Assembly (NCBI GenBank): GCA_037039925.1
Contig: JAXRKP010000321.1
Span: forward strand, 280,001-344,000
Direction: 5' to 3'
Source: Doris montereyensis
Taxonomy: Eukaryota; Mollusca; Gastropoda; Nudibranchia; Dorididae
Length of the DNA: 64,000 nucleotides
Shown: in pieces, positions 16,965 through 49,272 of the stretch
Numbering within the stretch: position 1 is the first letter of the stretch
How the letters are laid out: every line of letters starts with the position of its first letter
Notes under the pieces: model-generated
What the model was told of the DNA's origin: nothing
Databases searched by the model: none
The model's input: the letters and a program-made list of their open reading frames with translations, nothing else
Made by a program: the position numbers and the translations under genes

Positions 16965-19100
16965 TCAAAGTAGAAGAACTAAATAAACCAACAGTAAAAA
17001 TGATATCCCAATATAGGATAACAAGATTTATCAGTTAAAGGCAGATTGATCTGAATGATAACACAATAGAAGAAAAGTGGCAACTCGTAGTAAAGAGGTC
17101 TGTGGTAGTAAACAAATTAAAGAAGAAAGGAAAAGAACAGCATTGTGGAATGACAATGTCAAAACTAAGATCAAAGAAAAAAGGATGCTGGAAGAAATAC
17201 ATGTAGTTGCAAACAAAGAGGCCAGAGGATAGGATAGATTACGTGAGTAAAAGAACTATCACCAAAGAGGAAGTGATGAAAGTAAAACAGGAACTATGGG
17301 AAGAGTTTGGACAAAGACTTCAAGAAAGCTATCACGGAAATCAAAAGCTGTTCTGGGGAGCAATGAAGAGCATGAGAAAGACCAAAGCATCCCCAATACG
17401 ACAAATTAAGAATGCCAACGGAGAAATAATGAAAGAAGACAGTGAAATCATGGGAAAATGGAGAAAGTATCTGCTGCAAATACATAATTCCTCCAGAATG
17501 TATGAAACAAGTAGATCAATTAGTATGAATAACAGATAATCCAGATGAGACAGCTGAAGATGGTAGATATCTCAAAGGAAGAAATCCAAACAGCTAGACG
17601 AAAAAGTGAAATCAAGAAAAAGCCCCAGGAGCAGATCAAGTTTATCCACAAATTATTTTAAAAAACCAAGGAAGAGAGGCAGACAAACTACTACATGTAA
17701 TATGTCATCAAGCATGGAAGTCAAGACAAGTGCCAGGTGACTGGAAAAAGGGAATGATACATGCAGTACCAATACGCAGAAAAGGATCAACTATGGAATG
17801 CTCAAACTATAGAGGGATATCAATGCTGAGCATACGAGGAAAAGTGTATGCCAGGATATTAGAAATAAGACTTGAGGGAGAGAGTAGAAGTAGAAGATAA
17901 ACCAAGGAGGAGTGTACAGAACCACATATTTACAAATACACAAACAAAAGAAAAATTCATTGAAAGAAATATTGACTTACATCTTTGTTTCATTGACTTA
18001 GAAAAGGCATTTGATACCACAAGGAGAGATGAACTATGGCATTCTTTAAAAGAATATAACATAGAACAAATTTTGAAAAAAACTATTAAAAGTTTACACA
18101 TAAACCAACATGTGCAGTGAGAGTAGCTGGAAACCAATCTGAATAATTTGAAGCAGATATAGGAGTTAGAGGGTAATATCCTAAGTCCTCTTTTGTTCAT
18201 CACATTTATGGATTTAGTCGCAAGGGCATCCTCAAAAACGAAGAAGAATGCATGTAGGCATGTAGAAACTCAAACCAGTAAATCTGTCAATGCTTTCATT
18301 TGCTGATGATTTAGTTCTATTTGGAAAATCATAAAGTAATCTTCAATATAATATCACAAGCTGAATAATGATTTAAATGAAAGATGAATGCAAGTAAATG
18401 CAAATAAACAAAAACAATGCTAGAAACTAGGGAAGCTAAAACATAAAACTTAGACTGGGCAGAGAGAAATTATAACATTAACAAGTTCAAAACTACAATT
18501 ACCTAGGAGTAATGATTAACTCAGAGGGAAAACTTAGAGAAGAAATCAGCCAGAGAATCAAAAGGCAATGACAATATATAACCATCTAGAAAGCCATTTG
18601 TAGATAAACAAGAATTGTCAACAAAAACCAAAATGGCAATATACAACACAGTTTATCATCCTTATCTTCTCTAGGGTAGTGAAACCTGGACCTTAGACAG
18701 TAGGGGATACAGTAGAGTACAGGCAGATGAAATGAAATATCTAAGAAGAATAGTAGGGAAAACTAAAAGAGACAAAATCAGAAAATACAACAATAGGAGA
18801 TCAAATCAAAGCAGATGGCATTAAAAAAGAACAAGATAGAAATAAATCAACTCAGATGGTTTTGGTGTGTAAACAAAATGAATAAGTGAATAAGAAGAGG
18901 ATAGCTAGATCAGTATACACTGCAAAAACCCAAGGTAAAGGACCAGAAGGAGAAGGAGAACGAAGATATAAAAGAAGCGTTAAAGCAAAGAAATTTAACT
19001 TTCACGGAAGGAAACAGAAAATGTCAGTGTCAGGACAGGAAGCTTGGAGAAAAATCACCTAAACCCATACACCGGAAGGTAGCATGGGAGCTGAAAATGA
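16965..19100 (+). mobile_element. RTE LINE, 5'-truncated and degenerate
   Basis: Plus strand, starting in the pre-RT region (KVEELNKPTVK, about 16970). It includes EEFGQRLQESY (about 17300), MECSNYRGISMLS (about 17795), LHLCFIDLEKAFDTTRRDE (about 17975), the catalytic FADDLVLFGK region (about 18300), YGSETWTLDS-like sequence (about 18680) and the end CATACACCGGAAGGTAGCAT (19066). The endonuclease is missing. Many stops. Lies between C22orf39 and DDX55. Confidence 0.82.
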
Positions 19101-19140
19101 TGATGAAAGCGACATAATTATCTTGTCTCACTACTTTTTG

Positions 19141-19560
19141 TTGTCCACAGCGTCCGCTTCTATCCTCACCGCCCCGCTCCTCCTCAATGTTGTGCATCAA
19201 GCATGTCAATATTGTCAAATGCTTCCCAAGTTGTGAGGACGAGTCAGCTGTGAGTGTGTGTGTGTGTGTGTTGGTATGGGTGTGTGTGTGTGTGTGTTGG
19301 TGTGGGTGTGTGTGTGTATGGGTAGTGTGTGTTCTAGATCTGGCAATCATTGATTTTGGTATTGGCAAGTAAGTACATGGGCAAATGTGACTTGAAATTA
19401 TAAACAGCCCAGCTGGTCTACTTTGTGTCACCCTTTACTTTCAACATGGATGAAGAAAAGTCAATTGAAATGATCAGAGTGAGACCAACACTATATGTCA
19501 AAAATGAAAAGAGGTACAACCATGGAAATGTGATTCAAATACTGTGGCAACGAGTGCCTT
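19141..19560 (+). repeat. Partial copy of the TTGTCCAC element with (TG)n insertion
   Basis: Begins with TTGTCCACAGCGTCCGCT, contains TG-rich microsatellite at about 19252-19330, and is then similar to the inner part of the element at 16269-16697, in inverted orientation relative to it. The frame MIRVRPTLYVKNEKRYNHG (about 19470) is part of the shared block. No matching right end was found. Confidence 0.4.
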
Positions 19561-19854
19561 ATGAAACGAATGAAAGTGGTACTGGTAAGAACATTTCACT
19601 GAGATTGTTGTTTATCAAAATCTATATTCCTCTTTGGGTTATGATCACGATACATGGGGATACATCTAATCCCAACGATTCTGAGTAAGATATTTACTAT
19701 TGTACCTCCAAATAAGAAATAATTTGCAGTTTCTCATAAGCCCCATTTTATACTTCATGTGTCAATACACATTTACAAAGCTTATCCAAGTCTCTATAAA
19801 TCGTGAAGCGAAACTAACAAGTAATATCATATTGCCCCCTGGACATGACACTAG

Positions 19855-20045
19855 TTTGTCACAGGCCTTGTTACTCTCCAGCTGATACTGGTCCCCATAT
19901 GCACTAGGGTTGAGTGGGAAAACACTTTTCAGGTGTCTTTCCCAAAGAACACAACATCAAACCTGGCACTAGTGGCACTGCCAAGCTAAACCCCAGACCT
20001 CAGAATCCCTAGCCCAGTGACCTAAAGATTACTCAACTAGGCTTT
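19855..20045 (-). mobile_element. SINE family A, old degenerate copy
   Basis: Recognisable by GGGTTGAGTGGGAAAACACT, GTGTCTTTCCCAAAGAACAC and CCAGACCTCAGAATCCCTAG in the same order as in the intact minus-strand copies. The tRNA head is strongly mutated. Confidence 0.5.
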
Positions 20046-20050
20046 TTGTT

Positions 20051-20292
20051 TCATGGAAATTTATCCCGTCTACCATTGCGGTAATCTCAGGGTGAATTAA
20101 GAAGAGATAGCAAGATGAAAGATAAGTGGAAGACGGAAAGGAAAGAAATAAGACCTACCAGCAGCGCCCGCCAAAACTATGCTGTGGTTTCAGGGTGAAT
20201 TAAGAGGAAATAGCTTTAGCAAGATGAAAGACCCATGAAAGAGTGTGAAAGGAAAGAAGTAGGACCTACCAGTAGCTCTAGTAAACTGCCCA
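20051..20292 (+). repeat. Interspersed repeat family D, tandem pair
   Basis: Two adjacent copies (about 20051-20175 and 20176-20292) share CTCAGGGTGAATTAAGA, ATAGC, AAGATGAAAG and GGAAAGAA...GACCTACCAG. Further copies lie at 24628-24745 and 12800-12892. Confidence 0.6.
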
Positions 20293-20742
20293 CTTAACAG
20301 AACAGACACACTGACATGAACATTTAAAATGAATACAGAGGCACACAATATTGACGAAGAAAAAATTGTATTGGCTGTGACAAAATGTATAATAAACAAC
20401 ATAGGCAATTTCTCAACAATGTTATGTACACTTCTTACACATACAAAGATTGAAAACATTCTTTGTCCCAAACTTAATAGCATAAAAAAACTACTCATTA
20501 CATGTATCTGATAAATATGATGATGACTTCTGTTATGAACACATACAAGATATAAGAAGTTGGAAGTACAGTACATTAGCATTAGCATATAAACATGTAT
20601 GTAAATTCTACTATTGAGATGTAGTGAAACTGTACTGTTGTGAGTTTGTAACCATGACGACACTAGTTCAACACCCATGGTTGGCCCAGGTGTGTTTTTC
20701 ACCATGTTTTACTCTTAAGAAAGATACGTCACTTTGCTTTTC

Positions 20743-20935
20743 TCACTTGACTCAGATGTGAACAGTACCCAGCTAAAGGTAGAGAAAGATCTTGTCAGTG
20801 TTAGTATGAAGCGCCTAACAGGCTGCTGTACTGTATGCTCCCCAGGGAGTTGAGAAGGACTTTGAATTAAATGGCTTGCTGGGGGATAAATGATATACAG
20901 TCGATGAACCTGCACTTTTGTGTGGATACAGACTT
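20743..20935 (+). repeat. Interspersed repeat family C
   Basis: Similar over its length to 27404-27600: GGTAGAGAAAGATCTTGTCA, TACTGTATGCTC, GGGAGTTGAGAAGGACTTTG, GGGGATAAATGAT and ACAGTCGATGAACCTGCACT. A short inverted piece occurs at 60055-60115. Element class unknown. Confidence 0.6.
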
Positions 20936-21197
20936 TTACTTAGCTTATTCAAACGTAAATAATAAACTAACATGTATTGGGAATAATTTTCCAATTTTAG
21001 ATTCTTAACTTATTCTTTTTTTTATATCCTTTCAAAATGTGTTCATGTACACTTTGCTTTCTGCATTCAATTAATATAAATGCACTATGTACAACAGTAT
21101 GAATTCCCTAAGCAAAACTGCCACAGAAAAACAAATAAAGCATAATTACGCCATATAGATGTGGGCTATTATGTGTGACACTGCCAGTTTTTCTAAT

Positions 21198-21792
21198 GTA
21201 GTGGTCTTCGCCTCAGAGACCGGTCTTTGGAGAGACAACAAAACGTAGCCTCTCCTTAGCTGAACGGTGTCCTAGAAGGTGAATACTGAATACATGGGAG
21301 GTGTAGCCTAGATAACAATTACGCAACGTTTATCGGTCAGACCTTTAAAGCCTAGAGCTCAGACTTCGAACGAGAGAGAGGAGGATGTATAAGAAAAAGA
21401 TTAGGAAGAAGGAAGTAGTTTACATATCTAGAAAATTTTAATCCCTTTCTCTTTTTCTATTAATCACAACACTAGGTAGCCCTTGCATTAAAAACATCAA
21501 TAAGACCATCATCAGTCTTTTATCAGTCATGTAGGCCTACAACACCATGTAGATCTGCAATGACATGCTTTGGATGGAGAATAATGTGGCATTGTCGATC
21601 TGAATTTGATTTTTGTTTTAATACATTGAGTTAATCAAATCAATTGGCTTTCTAACGAAAAACGGGCCCTTAGGCAGACTTGAGGTTTTTGGAGTGGCCT
21701 CTTAGGCATGATAAATAATGAGGAAAAAACTCCATTACACGGAAAAAGCAGCCTCTTAGGCAGCAGCATTTTAGGTGGAGACCACTGTGGTT
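21198..21792. mobile_element. Possible MITE with AGTGGTCT ends
   Basis: The left end AGTGGTCTTCGCCT and the reverse complement of the right end AGTGGTCTCCACCT match over 12 of 14 bases. About 595 bp. The words CTTAGGCAG repeat near 21670 and 21752. No convincing target-site duplication, so this is a weak call. Confidence 0.3.
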
Positions 21793-22205
21793 TTAAGAAG
21801 AGATGCTAGACGCTGCAAAAGTACGTAATTTGTAGTTATTTATTAGAAAAATTAAATGAAGTCATTAAAGTATGATTTTCTATTATAATACCCAATATCC
21901 AAGATTATCATTCCTTTAATAAAGCATCACAATTTTCTGGTCTCAGGATATCAATGAACAAAGAAAACTCTCATAAACCAAGGTACTGAAACTCTCTCCA
22001 CAAATTTCTCCTGATTTCTCCATGGTTATTGAGTTGATTTTGCAATTTCCTGGTGGGCCTATATTCCAGACCTGGATACTGTACGGAAACTGGAGTAAGT
22101 ACTTGTCCACAGCTTTTCCCACTTATTTTCCAGACCCGCAAAGCAATAATGTGTATGAGAAACTGTGGTGAGATAAATGGCTACACTTGTTTGTGCAAAC
22201 CGCTG

Positions 22206-41892
<19,687 letters not shown>

Positions 41893-43925
41893 GCTTCCTT
41901 GTACTTGTAATATAAAGCAAAAACAAAATTTAAAAAATATTTACACAGTTTATTCCATGATTTTTTAAAATATCTACATAGGTCACACATTAATTCATTT
42001 TAAATTATATCTACGTACGTCACATATTAATTCATTTTAAATCATAAGTCTTCTGGTTTTTGAAATCTCATGGGGAAAAAATATATTATAATTCTTTACC
42101 CTGACATCTCATTGATATCATGTTCCTGATATATGTAAATATATATCAACTTATAATTTCTATTATGTTATACTGGTAATCGCCCAAAGAACAACAAAAT
42201 CATGAATCCTCAAGATCTGTATTGAAATTATTGAGAGCATGTCAATGAAAAAATGAAATAATCGTACTGTTTGTCTTATCTGTCCATTCAATGAATAAAA
42301 TCACAGTTAAAGTGTATAAAACTTATTGCCAATGTCTGTAAAGCTCAACTTTAACAGCCACGGTTGCATCAAAAGCTTGCTTACAATACGACAGTGTTTT
42401 TTTAAATCCTCCATCTCTGCTCAATACAAACCATAGTATAAAAAATGATTTTGCCTGTTTAAAACCGGGATTGCAAGTCCCCAACCAGGCTGCAGCGACA
42501 CTTGCATGTGCTTTAAACGGCAGTTCAGAATCTTAGCTGACTGGTTTAGGTGGCAAATAGATCATTCCCTCTTTATTGCTCAGAATGCACAGACATTGAA
42601 TGCATGGTTTGCACGTTAGTCATGAATAAAACTGATGTTGTCACATGTTCCTACCAACCAAATGGAAAGAGGTAAGAAAGGTAAGTTTCCTAAAGTAAGT
42701 CCTTTGACTTGATTCACAGCAACATGTTCCCACAAGAAATTGCATCTCAACTATCCGCCTTTCCTTGCCCTTTGTATAGTCAATAGATTACGTCATTATG
42801 AGACCGTTACTGAAAAATTTTGAAACATGGACATCTGCTGACTTTTTGTCTAGACCAAAACAAATTGCAAGCTCTTGTAAAGACTGCAATGTCAGTCGTG
42901 TGTAGTAGAAAGGGGCGTGGATGTGGCACATTGACCTAAGATAGAAATCCTTTGTGTACAACGGAACTCGAAAGGGACTAGCCATAAAATATGTCTTGAA
43001 ACAGCAATGTACAAGTATCCAAACCGTGTCAGTGAAGAAGACAGACAATTTATTGATTAAGTTCCTTGACAAAAATGCTGATTTAACGTCGATATATTAT
43101 AGGTCGGAGATTTCCCGCCTGTTTTGTTTTATTTTGTCTTGGGGTTTTTATCATACATACATGTGACAAATGCCAAGAACCCACCCCCTCATTTTTCATT
43201 CCTTTCACCATGCTGTCATCATTAGGCACTTGCCAGCTAGTCTGACCCTGACGACTTGAAGTTGTTGACACTTGATACATGGAGGTGGAACGAAAGTAAG
43301 AGCTTTCATCAACTCACTATCATTCTTTCGTACAGTGTAATGCCACATGTACACGCAAGCCACACCGACAGATAATGCGGTATGATGACTCGTAATCTAA
43401 ATATATATATATATAGTAAATTTTGTCACTGTGTGGGTTTTTATGTTTACTACATTTTATCATTTAATATGAATTGCTTCTTATGGGTGTTATTTGTTGT
43501 ACAGTAACATTAAACTTAAATGTGAAGAGGATCAAGCTAAATCGAATTAGCTGTCTTTTTTAATCTCACTATCCTTATTGATTTAAAGGAGAAAAAAACA
43601 ACAGGGATTTGGATTGATTACGCCATTCCCGGGTTCTTGCTATTTCTTTTTGAGTTCCACTGTATTGACATGTGAAATAATGAGAGCCTGAAATGCATGT
43701 GGCTTTAAGCCAGAGTGCGTTAAATTATAATGCATTTGAACAAAAAGGAAACATCCCAATACCGCACATGCAACAGATTTTATCTCTTACTGAGAGAAAA
43801 ATGTACATCAGACTAATCTACATACTCCTCTACTTTTCGAGAATTTTATTTTTATCATATAACTATAAACATGTAACCTCGCCGTTAACGTCATGACTAC
43901 AATAAGGTGTCAATCATCTGGTTAA
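41893..43925. other. DDX55 upstream region, no clear feature
   Basis: The DDX55 promoter and 5' UTR should lie here, but no firm transcription start or CpG-rich patch was recognised. About 42990-43082 is similar to 47745-47838 (shared GTCAGTGAAGAAGAC and CAATTTATT words), a short dispersed repeat. Confidence 0.35.
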
Positions 43926-44270
43926 TGCCGGTTTTACCTTTCATTCAAGTTCAACAGCAGGGCAGTCTGGGTCTTCTTCTTCTTCATAATAACTGACCAA
44001 CTCAATTCTTGAGTACTATTGTCAATGCGCATATTTTGATTTAACCCAACAACATTACTCCAATTTGGCTTTAAAGTGATGTGTTTGATTCTGCTTTTAA
44101 AGGTTTCAGAACTATTGCTGAGTTTTATTTCTGTTGGCAATCCATTCCACGGCCTTATTGTACTAGGGTAAAATGAGTGCAGGTGACAATCAATATTTGA
44201 AGATGAAAACCATGTATGTTTGACAGCCTATCTGCTTGTTCTTGTATTAAGTTTAAGCTGATCTAATGGA
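43926..44270 (-). mobile_element. CR1/L2-like LINE C-terminal remnant
   Basis: The minus strand gives HSFYPSTIRPWNGLPTEIKL followed by SNSSETFKSRIKHI (about 44185-44090). The pattern F/YPxTIRxWNxLP...FKxxL is the standard C-terminus of CR1/L2-type reverse transcriptases. Short, no RT core. Confidence 0.62.
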
Positions 44271-45057
44271 AAAAACAGTTGGCCATTTATAGCCTTAAAG
44301 AAAATATTAATTTTATTTCTGGCTCTATTTTCTTGTGTAAAGGGGTATCCATTGCAATTGGTTCATGTTTCTCTAGACTAAAGAAATTTCTCATAGATCT
44401 AGACCATATCTCTAGTAACAGTAACACACTACTTAGTCAGTCTTAACTTTAACACAAATTGTAGATTCTTCTTCAAATTACTAAAAATGATACCTCAAAT
44501 CTTCACTTTCTTCTCAAAACCAAGATATATATACTTACATTAATATGAAGAAATGGAGACGGGGTAATTTTAAATTCTAGGCTAATAGCTCAACATACAG
44601 TTCTGTCAAAGATCGAGCATGGTTGCTTTCGTTCTCACATTGCTTTCGAAATCGTCAGAATGCTGAGAATGGGATATTCCCGAATTTCTGCAGCATTACT
44701 TTTATAGAACTTTTATTTCCTGTAAAATGTGTGATTTGAAACAATGCTGTATTATCCATATTTTTCATTTGTATAGTCACATTTGTCTCAAAATACTTTT
44801 TTACGATAATTTGCTTAAAGTTTAAAATTATTGGTTTACATTACGTATTAGGTGCGGGCCTTATGGAAAATGGATGAAAAAGAGCAAACAAATGTAAGGA
44901 GAAGGATATTTTCAACATTCTGTGATGGCAATCAACAGAAACGTACTATTCCATGCTTAAAAATGTGCTATAAATTAGAAATACTTCTTCATTCAAAGTT
45001 AATGGTAGCTTTTTTATGACAAAATAGTTCGTTTTGTCTATTTTTAGAATATGTCCT

Positions 45058-45167
45058 TCAGCGTTTGCAAAAGATGACCTTCAAAGTTTGCACATGCGCG
45101 ATAACTTCGGGATTTCCCTGTCTCAAAGCCTGTTGTTCGTCCAGCCGCTCAAGAAACTCTTTTCTTT
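45058..45167 (-). CDS. Unrecognised coding-like stretch, possible terminal exon
   Basis: The minus strand has a polypyrimidine-like TTGTTTTGTTTAAG acceptor (ending at about 45168), then an open frame KRKEFLERLDEQQALRQGNP and EVIAHVQTLKVIFCKR, ending at a TGA at 45058. The amino-acid mix (charged amphipathic helix) and the lack of repeats look more like protein than the surrounding AT-rich sequence. I do not recognise a family, and no upstream exon was found. It may be chance, or part of an unannotated gene or repeat between DDX55 and GGNBP2. Confidence 0.22.
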
Positions 45168-45889
45168 TCCTTAAACAAAACAAGAGTATAATAATACGTA
45201 ACTTAATATATTGAATAATATTATTGAACCATATTATTTCTATCAACGTGCACGTGTACATCCCCTCAAATAACAATGTGATTGGCACACTCTCCTCACC
45301 TCCAGTTACCCATCTCAGTTACCCATCTAATCAACCAAACAGTCATAAACCAGAGAGACAAAAAGCAAGTAAAAAGGGAAACAATACACAACTCTAGATG
45401 TTGAGTTTTTCCACTTATGCCAGCATGATAATGTATACATTAAATGAGTGTCAAATGCGCAAATAACTATGGCATGTTGATGCTCCTATCGTTATACACA
45501 AAGTATTCTTGCATAGAATCGACGTAACGTATTGCCGCACAGCGTGTCTGTTTCAATACATATAAAATGTTTTTGTTCATGGGTCTAAATCTAAGCCTCC
45601 CTAACTTAACCTTATGAACGCTCAGGTCTAAATGCATAATATAACTCATACGTTGAATTCATATCTTGGAAATGATATAGCTATTCTAAGGAAAAAGAAA
45701 GAAATAACAAATCAAAGAGAAAAGAATGGGGGAAAAACAAAACACAAACATATTGAAAGTCACCAAACAAATAATTATTAGCGGTTTCGTAGTAAATGTA
45801 GGTTATTGTTTTTGTTACTGTTTGCTTGCTCTTGTTTTTGTGTTGTATTGTTTTTCTTTTAGGAAAACAGGTTGCATAATTAATAATTT

Positions 45890-46230
45890 TATCTGCTGCG
45901 TTTTTCTTCCTTTCTCTCTATCTTTCTCTTTTTTTTGGGGGGGGGGTTTCCATATTGTTTTCTTTTATTTTGTTGTTGTTTGTGTATGCTGTTGTTTTTG
46001 TTTATTGCTTTGTTGTTTTGTTATGTTGTTTGGTTGTTGTTGGGGCTGGGTTTGATGGGGGAAGGGTGTTGTTTAAATCGTAGTACCAGTATGTATGTAT
46101 TTATGATGTATGTATGTGTATGTATGTATTTATGTAAGTATGTTTTATGTATGTATGTATGTATGTATGTATGTATGTATGTATGTATGCATGTATATAA
46201 GTGGGTGGGTGGGTGGATATGTAGGTAGGT
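45890..46230. repeat. Low-complexity T/G-rich stretch and (TATG)n microsatellite
   Basis: T/G-rich sequence with a short G run (about 45939-45947), then TATG repeats at about 46090-46195 and a GGGT/GGTA patch to 46230. Open frames here (cysteine, leucine or tyrosine rich) are artefacts. Confidence 0.8.
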
Positions 46231-46739
46231 AGGTATACATTTTACTTTCAGAGTATGTGAGATAGGGGGAGTGTCTTTCTCTTTTTTCTTTCTGTTGTTT
46301 TTATTGATTACTTGTTTTGATTATCTCTATGTTCCTCACTGATTATTTCTTTCCTTTTGTTTCGATTTTTTTTCTTTATTTTTGTTAGGGACTTTCTCTG
46401 TTTTGAAGGCAGGGGTGGGTGAAGGTGGATGAGGGCGGGGATGTTTCTAGAGAGGGGGAGCGGGTGTTGCATCTTGTGTATGTTATTGAAAAGAAAGCAG
46501 TCGGCACACCAATGCGATTTGAAGTGGGTGGGGACTGTTGGGGAGGGTGGGCGTGGAAAACTGTCAGCCATTAGTCACTTGCATCGGTGAACGATTAAAG
46601 GAAATGAACATGTAATAGTATACTGATATAAGAGTATTAAAGTAAACACTCCATCAAAATGGTCAAAATACGTTAAAAAATTATATCATTTTGCAATTTT
46701 TTAGAATGAAGATGATGGATTATTTCTCGCATGAGTGTG

Positions 46740-46864
46740 GCGTAGTAATTCAGACGTGGCATTTCCGGCAAAATGGTGGCGAATGCCGAAAGTGAAAGTT
46801 AAAAAAAATGACGAGGAATTATTGCTATCTTCATCCCATTTGAAATTTAACGGACTTCTTACAA
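46740..46864 (+). promoter_or_regulatory. Probable 5' non-coding exon and promoter region of GGNBP2
   Basis: A candidate donor ACAAG|GTAATG lies at 46864/46865, and the matching acceptor would be CTTTTCAG at 49601 in front of the coding exon. The word AAAATGGTGGCGAATG near 46773 resembles a YY1-type initiator site (AAAATGGCGGC). Transcription start not determined. This is an inference from splice signals only. Confidence 0.3.
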
Positions 46865-47339
46865 GGTAATGCCATAATGCAATTTTGAAGCATATTTAAG
46901 AGAAACATCTTTTTTCTTTATATCAAGGAAACAGTGATTGATTGTATTTTGATGGCTGAGTCGTGTGACTTTATCAATGGGTACCCAAGTGGACACAACC
47001 ATTCCTATTCCATAGAAGACAATAACATTTTTGCTTTATTGACGTTTTTCCAGCTAATGGGATAGTCATTAAGGTCATGTATGGCAAAATCTTCAGGCTA
47101 TCCTATGGTTTAACGGCGTAAAATAATGTAGCTAAAAATTGTACTCACAGTGACTAGATTCTCTAGATCTAGATTAGATCTAGAACTACTAATCAGTCGA
47201 TACTTAGACTTGATAATAATACAGGCTGTTGCCACTATTGGTAAGATATGCCAGAGGGACATAGATCTAACCTCAAGTGTCCCTCAAATGGGGAGATAGA
47301 TTTTTTTCATTTATAAATCTAACTAGATCTAGATCTTGC

Positions 47340-47770
47340 TAATCAGCCAATTCGCTCTTGTTTTGGCCATTCGGAGAGTATTTACTTCCTTTTTTGTCCT
47401 CTTTTACTGCAAGGTGTTGTCGAGTGGAGATGCAATTGTTAGGCGTGGGCCAGGTGTGTTGCCTTATAAATGGATCGACATGTTCTTTTGGACGGTCTCT
47501 TTGACTCTGTTGATCCATCTTTTCCTTGGTCTTCTTTTTGCCTTGAATCCGTTAAATTTCATGTTGTAGGCCTTTGAGTTTGAGGCTGGTTGTTGTGGCC
47601 CAATGCTCATGACATGTCCAAACCATTTGACTTACATATTGCATGCTTGATTTGATGTCACCTGCGGTCTAATGTCTTCATTCCTTTGTTTGTCTCTTCT
47701 TGTGATGTTTAACGTCCTTCTGTGAGATGCTTCGCATGCTATAAACTTGCTTTGAAATAGCAATATATTA
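47340..47770 (-). mobile_element. C-terminal tail of a third RTE-like LINE family
   Basis: The minus strand reads KWFGHVMSIGPQQPASNSKA (from about 47625), then KAKRRPRKRWINRVKETVQK. The pattern KWFGHV...RRPRKRWxxxVKE is a standard LINE tail. Preceded by an AGATCT-rich patch (47155-47345). Confidence 0.65.
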
Positions 47771-48781
47771 CAAGGCAACTCATGTCAGTGAAGAAGACTA
47801 ACAATTTATTCGTTAATTTCCTTAACAAAAAGGCTGATGGGTACTAGTTGGTAGCATCACCTCTAAATGTAAGTCCATACTGACGATAAGTACAAAACAT
47901 TATTTTACGTCTTAAACAGTAGGATTACGTCTTTTGATATTGGGAAAGCTCACAGTTTTAGCAATATATTCAAGAATGTATGCAATGTTGGTTTGAAACA
48001 CTTGTGAAATTAATTGAAAGCAAAAATAAAATTGAGATTTTAAATAAATAAAGCAAACTCCACTGGAAGCTAAGGTCTAGATCTAATTGGGAGTCCATAA
48101 TGTAGTATTATGTAACATTTTAAACAGTAATTAGTAATTAGGCCTATACCATGACATAAAGAATCAGTAAATTTGCACCATTACACCCATCGCTCATTAA
48201 GATAGTAGGATCTATCACAATCCCTGACCCTAACCCCATCCGCCACAAGACTTTGACGTGTCTTTTCTACTCTTATGACGCTTTTCTTACTGTTTGTTTA
48301 TATCAGTCTGGCCATAGTCATATCCTGGAGAGTGAATTTTCTTTTCCAGCCCCATGAAATCAACTGATTTTCTATTATAACATACATATCCCGGGTTTCA
48401 TGATGATGTGCCCTCAATGCAGTCATCGGTGTGGCCTTACTACAGCCACTTAACTATACCCGCCAACACAGTAGTGATCTCTCCCCTAGCTTACCATCTC
48501 TTCCCTTGATATTTAAGTTTTAGTCCAGCCCATGCACCCCCTACTTTCACGCACTTACCTATCTTCGTCACCCTTCATCTCCCTTGTCACTGCCATTTTA
48601 AAGATCAAGCTAACATAGTCGTGTTGTCGAAAGCGGTCACGTATGTACACAAATTTGGTCCTTGCTGCAACCAAACTAATATATAATATGTGTTAAAAAA
48701 TTGATAGTCTATTTTTAGCTTTTGAAAAAAATGATTTGTTTGCCTAAGACCGAAATTACCATACTCAAAGTGAGTTTCTAA

Positions 48782-49129
48782 TTGTAATGACCAGAAATTG
48801 CGAAATCTTTTCCAATCAATTCAAATGCTGATTTGATCCAATACTTCATTCACTAAGAACCTATGCATATATATATAAAGCTGCTCTGACTTTCTCTAAC
48901 TTTGAGAGCTATAAACTCAGGAACCACTGCACATACGACCATCATATTTCGCATGTTGGTTACAACTAGTTTGCATAGAGGTTCTTAGTGAATGAAGTAT
49001 TGGATCAAATCAGCATTTGAATTGATTGGAAAATATTTAGCAATTTCTGGTCATTACAATTTTGCCTTTATAAAAGTCAACACAAATTAACTGCTATTCA
49101 TTAAAGCATCAATGATGGGAACTTCTTAT

Positions 49130-49207
<78 letters not shown>

Positions 49208-49272
49208 AAGTTCCCATCATTGATGCTTTAATGAATATAGTTAATTTGTGTTGTTTTATAAAGGCAAAATTT
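48782..49272. repeat. Two adjacent long inverted repeats (fold-back element) around a TA run
   Basis: Arms 48782-48868 and 48973-49063 are reverse complements over nearly 90 bases (GATTTGATCCAATACTTCAT against ATGAAGTATTGGATCAAATC). The next arms, about 49064-49125 and 49209-49272, pair across a (TA)n run of about 62 bases (49138-49199): CATTAAAGCATCAATGATGG against CCATCATTGATGCTTTAATG. The right half of the first hairpin is related to 32340-32620. Confidence 0.75.

Noticed and set aside
43083..43280. Minus-strand frame MYQVSTTSSRQGQTSWQVPN as a 5' exon of DDX55
   Set aside because: Composition is plausible, but there is no fitting donor toward exon 1 and no family match; kept out of the gene model.
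45726..46228. Cysteine/leucine-rich frames near the (TATG)n run
   Set aside because: Low-complexity T/G sequence; no conserved pattern.
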